DNA of 64,000 nucleotides from positions 12,833,343 through 12,897,342 of the forward strand of contig NC_047063.1 in NCBI RefSeq assembly GCF_902459465.1, read 5' to 3'. Shown here piece by piece: positions 57,746-64,000 of this stretch. The notes under the pieces are model-generated. The model ran no database searches. It worked only from the letters and a program-made list of their open reading frames with translations, and had not been told where the DNA came from. Within the stretch, counting starts at the first letter, position 1. The number at the start of each line of letters is the position of its first letter. The position numbers and the translations under genes are program-made. This DNA is from Asterias rubens (lineage: Eukaryota; Echinodermata; Asteroidea; Forcipulatida; Asteriidae).

Positions 57746-59917
57746 CAGCCCGGACATAGTATAACGAATAATTTTGCGTGGTAACGCTCAACAGAGGGCA
57801 CTATACAGTTTGAATGGTCTCTTTTCTTCTTCTTTTTAACGCGACAGTGAAATTTAACGGTCTTGATTTTCATAGCCATGAAAGTGGGCCTTGATGTAAA
57901 ATTCAATTGGAAAATGTAACCGGTCAAAACGAATCGATCTTGATTCTATATTCTAGATTAATATATTCTGTGATGTAGTGTGGATATTTCATTAATACAT
58001 TTTGTTAGAGAAACTGGGTAGTGTGGTAACACGAAAACATTACATCAACAGTTAATCTTGTTGGTCAGTGATCAGGGGGGAGGGTACATTATATTGATGT
58101 CCGTTTCCCGGTGCCCCCTCCCCTCCCCATGGAATCTATACATTTTCGAGAACGGAGGTTGCTCTACGAACAAAAAGGGGATTTTATGTATAGTAGTTTT
58201 ACTTTGATGCAGTTGAAAAGTTACGCCTGTATTCTTTCTGATGCCACACCATGTATTTGTTTTAACCTCCACGTCGGATTTTCTTGGTAAAAAAACAGTT
58301 TAGAATTGCACCCTTTAGGCTCCCTAAGATGTTAGACGTCATGTGTCATTTTAGTCTAGCATTCTTACGTGAACCCTAACCCTTATATTGGGCACAGCAG
58401 GGTTGTATAAAACTATTAAAATTATACTATTATTTAACAGGTAACCTTTTTGTTCACATAATCTTGTTTTGTCTTCTATTTGATGCGCTTATGTCTGTTA
58501 GCACCTCCCTCGAATTGATGCACGCAAAAACTGGGGTGTTAAAATAACACCAAAAGTGTTGTCACACATCATATCAAAATATCAATATTTACACCATGGT
58601 TGCAAATTTCTGATAAAGAACTACATTTTAAGTTTTGTAGCACCCAACTAATTATGTTAATTTCGTTTCTCTGTTCGATATCTATGATACAACACCCATG
58701 ATGTAAATTTTGACACTCCAGTTTGTGCAGTTTACCTTTTGGAATGGTGGATCTAAACACGAACTGTTTGCCTTTACATTGTCATCTTTGTAGCACTCAA
58801 AATAATTGTATACATGCAGTATCAATAAACTACATAAAAGCGTAAAACCGGTATTCAGAAGTGAGTCTTCATCCGGCTGGTATAATGTATTCGTCGCCCC
58901 ACCAACTTAAACCCAAAGCGATGATAAGAGGGCATAGCGTATACTAAGATGTTGATGAAGAACATGCAAACGCAAACTGAAGTTTGAGCTACCCCCTAAA
59001 ACCAAATTAATGTAAAAGAAAAAAAAAAAAAAAAAAAAAAAAAAACCCGAATATCCAAAATTTAAAAGACCTGAGAATTACTCTTTACCAATCTAAGATA
59101 TTGTTAAAATTGTTTTCAGCAGTACAAAAACTTAAGTACAGATTTGTTATCTCCCTAAAAAAATCTCTCTCACCCCAAATTAATGGGTATGGTTGCCACC
59201 GCTGCAATTTCTATTAAAACTTGAATGGTCTCGTAAACAGTGGCTTTGAACGCAACCCTACCGCCTGAGCATCACCAATGTAACTTACTACTACTGTTTT
59301 GAAAAATATCAGAAAATGCCGAACAAGTTTCTGTAAAAATGTACCGACCGATTATTCTAACTCATTCCGAACAGATGTCAGAAACATGGAGGAATTGTTT
59401 TGATGCAAATGTTTGTTATTTTTTCTACGAATTCATGAAGGCGCACCTTGCACAAAATGTCAATCAATTATTAGCAGCAGGTGTATTATATAGAGGGCGC
59501 CCTTCTGGTATACTGCTACGAAGTGGCCGCACCCGGGCTGGTAGGGTTATCCATGCATCACAAGGTCATGGTTCGTCAATGGTTCGTCACACCTCCATTG
59601 TTCTCGTTATGGGTGCCACGCATTGTGTGAAATAACAAGGCTTGGTATATACACAGTCATTGATATCCATTTTGTTTAGGGTTCGTGCGTTTGGTTTGTA
59701 TTACGCAGATGTATCGATTATAAGGAACGGCTGGCAGGTTTTGTACACACAGACACAACACGGTCGACGGACTGTACTCCTCCAGTGGGTTCACGCATCA
59801 TCCAAAACAAGCAAACGGAGTTGGGTGAGGATTCATCACATTTAAGGATAAATTGGTGGCGACGTCCGGAAGATTACCCCATTTAAACCAGAGGTTGATT
59901 TGATAAAACTGTTAAAG

Positions 59918-60335
59918 ATGGCCAACACGGCCAAAGAGGACAAATACGCATACTACTACCACACCAACTACATCCGTAATGCCAGGGCGATCGCCATCGC
60001 ATGGGCACTGTTCACCTTTTGCTTCACCATCATCCTCTGCGTTGTGCTGGTCCAGCCATTTTGGATCGGCCACGGTACGGATTCCCTCGGTGCCGGGTAC
60101 TTCGGGCTGTACCGGTACTGTTACAGTCCGGCCAGGACGGGGCTATTGGAATGTAGGGGTGCCCTGGCCAATGGAGGGTCCACCATACCCGGTGTCATGC
60201 TAGCTGCTACGGTGTGTGTGATGTTATCCCTGGGATGCCTGCTGCTGTCCATCCTCAGCATGTTGTTGTTCTTGTGTAAGATTCCCAGTACAGCGACTGT
60301 TTTTATCATCTGTGGATGCCTGCAGATAGCATGTG
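59918..60335 (+). CDS. LHFPL-type tetraspan membrane protein, first coding exon (partial gene)
   Basis: Encodes 139 residues, ending in phase 1 at a GTAAGA donor. The start ATG (59918) has A at -3 and G at +4. After YYYHTNYIRNARAIAIAW comes TM1 (about 24-45), QPFWIG and GYFGLYRYC at the beginning of the extracellular loop, ECRG, then TM2 (about 92-120) and the start of TM3 (TATVFIICGCLQIAC). The HTNY.RN.RAI, QP.WIG, AGYFGL..YC and CRG words match the LHFPL3/4/5 group, whose vertebrate members assist GABA-A receptors or the hair-cell mechanotransduction channel. The remaining exons (TM3-TM4) were not found before the right edge, so the intron exceeds 3.6 kb. Orthology within the group is not resolved. 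Confidence 0.88.
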
Positions 60336-60528
60336 GTAAGACTAAGAACTACTGTGAAAATCCACACGATAACGTTTACGTTTTATAATGAAAGATAACA
60401 AAATAAAAGTTAAACTAGATAGAAAGTCGATAGCGAAATGAACCTCATAGTTCTAGGAGGTGGAGGGGGAGTTGAGCCAAAAACGACACATTTATTGCAT
60501 GTGTTGCATATACAGGTCATGTACTTTC

Positions 60529-60574
60529 CTACTTCTAGGAACTATAAGGCTCGCCTTATAGTTTCTAGAAGTAG
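60529..60574. repeat. Near-perfect 22-bp-arm hairpin
   Basis: CTACTTCTAGGAACTATAAG GC and GCCTTATAGTTTCTAGAAGT AG are inverted with one mismatch and a 2-base centre. It sits in the LHFPL intron, flanked by direct words GTACTTTCC on both sides. Confidence 0.8.
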
Positions 60575-60821
60575 TACTTTCCCACCTGCACCTTCCTCCC
60601 GAGATGTTATGTGTTTGGCGCCAATCACTTCATACATGTATATGTCAAACGCCCAGACCCAGTTAGTCCACAATAAACTGCAACAAACTTTATATCTTTT
60701 TAATAACTCTAGACATAAATGCAAAAATCTTAACCCCTTCTCCTGCTGTCAGGAGGAGGGTTACGATTATAACTGCTCTTAGCGTCTAGACACTGTCGAC
60801 AACGCGCCGCATTCATTCATA

Positions 60822-60940
60822 TTCATGCATGACGTCATAATTCGTATCCAAAATGAGGCTATAGGCGCACGCCGGCCACTACTTGCAGTGGCTGCGCCTA
60901 TGGCCTCGTTTTGGGTTAGAGTGACGCACTCATGCATAAA
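60822..60940. repeat. Palindromic element with GCATGA / CCAAAATGAGGC arms
   Basis: TCATGCATGA, TCCAAAATGAGGCTATAGGC on the left pair with GCCTATGGCCTCGTTTTGGG and CTCATGCATA on the right, around CGCACGCCGGCC. Non-coding. Confidence 0.75.
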
Positions 60941-61617
60941 TATTAAGAGAGGCGTATACACGGCACATCACATGTTGAAATAACTTGACCTGTGGTGGTC
61001 CACTATATGTGTGTTGTTGACAGAATCTTTGGGGAGTCAAAATTATTGAGAACTTTAATAATATGAGGGGTGATAGGAGTAACAAGCTGGGCCCAATTTT
61101 ATGGCTCTGCTTACCTCCGTTTTCTGTACTTATGATCACCATTCGCCGCTTACTGTTTACTAAGTACGCATGCGCCCAAGCAAAAATTCCCTGCTAACTC
61201 CTCAAATTTCGCTTGGCATAAACGCAGAATTCCATGCTTCTGAAAGCTTTGATTCTTTGCTTACAGTTAGCAGTCCATTCTAATGGGGTTCATTTGTACC
61301 AATATAGCAGTCTTAATCAGATAGTCTTTGGAGATGTTTATGTATAGCGTTGAAAATGACAAACACAGCCAAAATGTGACCCTCATACCTTTTTTTAGTA
61401 ACTTTTGAAACACCAACACAAACAGGTCTGTGGTGTGGACCTTTTAAATATGCTAATCATCAGTGTTGAACTTCCTTGATGGATCCAGTTATGTAATCAG
61501 ATTAGGATTATCTGGTGTGAATGGATTAACTGTAAATTGCTTGTAATTAATTGATTCAGCCAGCTTTAGGCATATGTGGTCAACCTCATAACAGTTAAAC
61601 ACTTGATATGCAAACTG

Positions 61618-61995
61618 TTTAAAGGCAGTGGACACTGTTGGTAATTGTCAAAGACTAGCCTTCACAGTTGGTGTATCTCAACATAAGTACAAAATAACAA
61701 ACCTTGAGCTCAATCGGTCATCGAACTTGCGAGATAATAATGAAAGAAAAAAACACCCTTGTCACACGAAGTTTGACCGTTTGGATGGTTGATTTCGTGA
61801 CCTCAAGTTCTAAACTTGAGGTCTCGAAATCAAAATCGTGGAAAAATACTTCTTTCTTAAAAACTATGGCACTACAGAGGGAGCCGTTTCTCACAATGTT
61901 TTATACCATCAACCTCTCCCCATTACTCGTCACCAAGAAAGGTTTTATGCCAATAATTATTTTGAGTAATTACCAATAGTGTCCACTGCCTTTAA
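61618..61995 (-). repeat. TTAAAGG-family MITE, near full-length, reverse orientation
   Basis: TTTAAAGGCAGTGGACACTG at the left and AGTGTCCACTGCCTTTAA at the right. It contains CACCCTTGTCACACGAAGTT and the central inverted pair around GACCTCAAGTTCTAAACTTG. Confidence 0.87.
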
Positions 61996-62286
61996 ACTTC
62001 ATTCCATGAACATTATAAATGTTGAACTCAAATTTTAATGATAGAAGATTGACGTGTGCGATTTGTATCAGAAAAAACTGAGAGAAGGCAGGGGTACCAA
62101 TCTGAAATTGTTCTATAAAAACCATTGTTATGAGTCTGAGTATAAATGTTATTTGACAAAATCTTACTGACACAGCACTTACTTTTTAAGTATAGTTGCA
62201 GCTGAAGTGTTGGCTTGCCTGAGTTCAGCCTTTTCAGCAAGTCAGTATTAAATTCTGGTTTTTTGTTTTTCTCACAAGTATTAGGC

Positions 62287-62668
62287 TTAAAGGCAGTGAA
62301 CACTATTGATAACCGTCAAAGAATAGCCTTCACAGTTGGTGAATCTCAACATATGCATAAAATAACAAACCTGTGAAAATTTGAGCAAAATCGGTCATCA
62401 AACTTGCGAAATAACAATGAAAGGAAAAACACCCTTGTCACACCTAGTTGTGTTTAAATGGTTGATTTCGAGACTTCAAGTTCTAAATCTGAGGTCTCGA
62501 AATCAAATTCGTGGAAAATTACTTCTTTCTTGAAAACTATGGCACTTCAAAGGGAGCCGTTTATCACGATATTTGATACCATCAACCTCTCCCCATTACT
62601 CGTCACCACGAAAGGTTTTATGCTAATAATTATTTTGAGTAATTACCAATAGTGTCCACTGCCTTTAA
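62287..62668 (-). repeat. TTAAAGG-family MITE, near full-length, reverse orientation
   Basis: Starts TTAAAGGCAGTGAACACTAT and ends AGTGTCCACTGCCTTTAA, 290 bp after the previous copy and in the same orientation. Confidence 0.87.
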
Positions 62669-64000
62669 TGTTAACAAAGTTTTGCCAAAATTTAAAAGAG
62701 AGTAGGCCTAGTGCTTTACTCTGAAGAAGATATGTTTTCATTCTTGAACACCGGTATTGGTAACTCAGCGCTCAAACTGTTTGACTCTGATTATGGTGGT
62801 TTGCCTGATCCAATGTAAAGCAACGTCAACTAGTGCAGCCCTCAGTATGACACCCTACAGTAACTCAATACCCAAACTGTTGGCCTATGGTAATTAAATG
62901 GTACGTCTAATCACATCTCGTGCGATCGATAGTCTTGGTGCAAGACGTTCTTACATTGTTGTTTTTAGTGAAAAGTCAAGAAATGTCAGCCTTGTAGATC
63001 ATTGACTTATTATAGGGAGAAGGTTTTCAGGGTCTCATTTGGGCAACCTGTTCTGAATTGGGACACCTCGCTTTGTCTTTTCTCTGAGTGTTGGAAGTGA
63101 TTCTATGACTCAAACATTCAGATTTCATTTCAGAAAAAACACTGTTTTAGATCCACCAAAAACCCATATTTCATTACATTGACCTTACTTTTCACTATTT
63201 GCATGTTCATTGTCCCAATATTAAGAGGCCTTACGTTGGTTTTAAAATTTTATATTTATATTTATTGAAAAAAAAACCCCAAGGCCATAGGTTTGGCAAT
63301 TGAGGAGTTGCCGTGTTCAGTCACCATGGGAAATTGGCTACAATGACTATCTCATGACACTGTAGGAATAACAATGCATTGTTATTACCAGGGTGCAACG
63401 CATTGTTAGTTCAACCATGCTCAAGCACTGTGTCATACCGTATTCATAATTTATTCAGCAAACATTACAATACTCCTCTTGGTTAATGGGAGCCGGATAG
63501 CGTAATTTTTCAGTTCAAAGGGCAGTCCCAAGTTTTCAATCATGTAGAAAAAAATAGTAGAACAGGGGTCAGGGGGGGGGGTTCAATTTTTATGCGACTC
63601 TTAAAGGTGTGTGCAATTTTGATTCATACGTACATGAAGCATATAATCACGCCTGGAATTACACGCATGCCATAGAGACCATTCGTTGCCCCTGGTCTTG
63701 GCCTAGCCCCTTAAAAAAGTTTTCCATTGGCTTAGAGATTTGACAATGAAAGTGCCATTTGTGAAATGAAAACGGCCTGTAATGTGCATAAATTTTGTAA
63801 GAAAATTTATCTGGGTACTTTGGAAGAGGAAAGGGTTTTCTCTTTAAAAGAACGTACGAGTATACTCTCTGACACGCTGAAAAGTTTTTAAAAATAAGGG
63901 CGTTACCTAAAGGAATAGTCTACCATTGGTGTTTGGAATCTTCCAATAAATTCTTGAGTTTATTTATTAAAATACCAAAGACAACCTGGAATATCTTCAA
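62669..64000. other. LHFPL intron or downstream sequence, no gene recognised
   Basis: AT-rich with a G run (about 63570-63580) and, at 63648-63775, a partial copy of the CAGGCCTGGAATTAC element (GCCTGGAATTACACGCATGC, GCCCCTGGTCTTGGCC). The expected later LHFPL exons were looked for by eye and not seen. Confidence 0.45.

Larger units (their letters stand above)
57315..59917. other. Intergenic, repeats only
   Basis: Two GCTTAGCA-type elements (57358-57521, 57592-57745), a 27-base A run (59019-59045) and AT-rich unique sequence. Frames at 59339-59635 and 59642-59845 have no recognised domain. Confidence 0.5.

Noticed and set aside
58372-58395. CCCTAACCC resembling a telomerase RNA template or telomere repeat
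   Set aside because: A single short occurrence without a tandem telomere array or visible pseudoknot elements; expected by chance in this much sequence.
59339-59845. Two frames upstream of the LHFPL exon
   Set aside because: No domain, no splice connection to the LHFPL frame and no repeat support; likely chance.

Overview
The window reads as animal nuclear DNA, most likely from an echinoderm and probably a sea star. It is AT-rich, its protein genes are split by short GT-AG introns, and families typical of marine deuterostomes are present: an Ig/SEA adhesion GPCR, a fibrinogen-related secreted protein and an LHFPL tetraspan protein. Short terminal-inverted-repeat elements occur every few kilobases; one of them (TTAAAGGCAGTGGACAC ends) I associate from memory with sea-star genomes, which has not been checked. 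No bacterial operon, CRISPR array, transposase or reverse transcriptase reading frame was seen.

Layout. 1-4.7 kb: no gene recognised. 4.8-6.1 kb: two inverted-repeat elements. 6.35-9.0 kb: an intronless class A GPCR on the minus strand, a decaying tandem array of its own C-terminal tail just past its stop codon, and an internally deleted pseudogene copy behind its promoter side. 10.9-21.0 kb: a 14-exon adhesion GPCR on the plus strand (896 codons by my exon joining), with signal peptide, Ig, SEA, GAIN/GPS and 7TM regions in phase throughout. 21.7-25.5 kb: repeats, including a nested insertion.

25.7-44.3 kb is the most unusual part. It looks like a plus-strand, mostly non-coding, spliced locus built from tandemly amplified exon cassettes: about seven related exons at 25.7-32.8 kb, two further exon candidates at 34.3-35.5 kb, and three copies of an A+B exon pair at 39.8-43.7 kb. 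Between them is a 25-bp minisatellite of about 45 units, each looking like a whole 3' splice site (CTAAC branch point, pyrimidine tract, CAG). 43.8-49.7 kb is a 3.2-kb tandem duplication, each copy ending in a 49-bp satellite of different copy number.

49.7-53.4 kb: repeats, including a second copy of the 5.7-kb element in opposite orientation. 53.4-57.3 kb: a five-exon secreted fibrinogen-related protein (319 aa) with an unrecognised cysteine-containing N-terminal exon. 59.9 kb to the right edge: the first coding exon of an LHFPL-type tetraspan gene; the rest lies beyond the window. The protein genes are independent loci, but three of the four encode membrane proteins and the fourth is secreted. 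Exon joins are read from splice consensus, phase and family motifs only; no transcript evidence was available.
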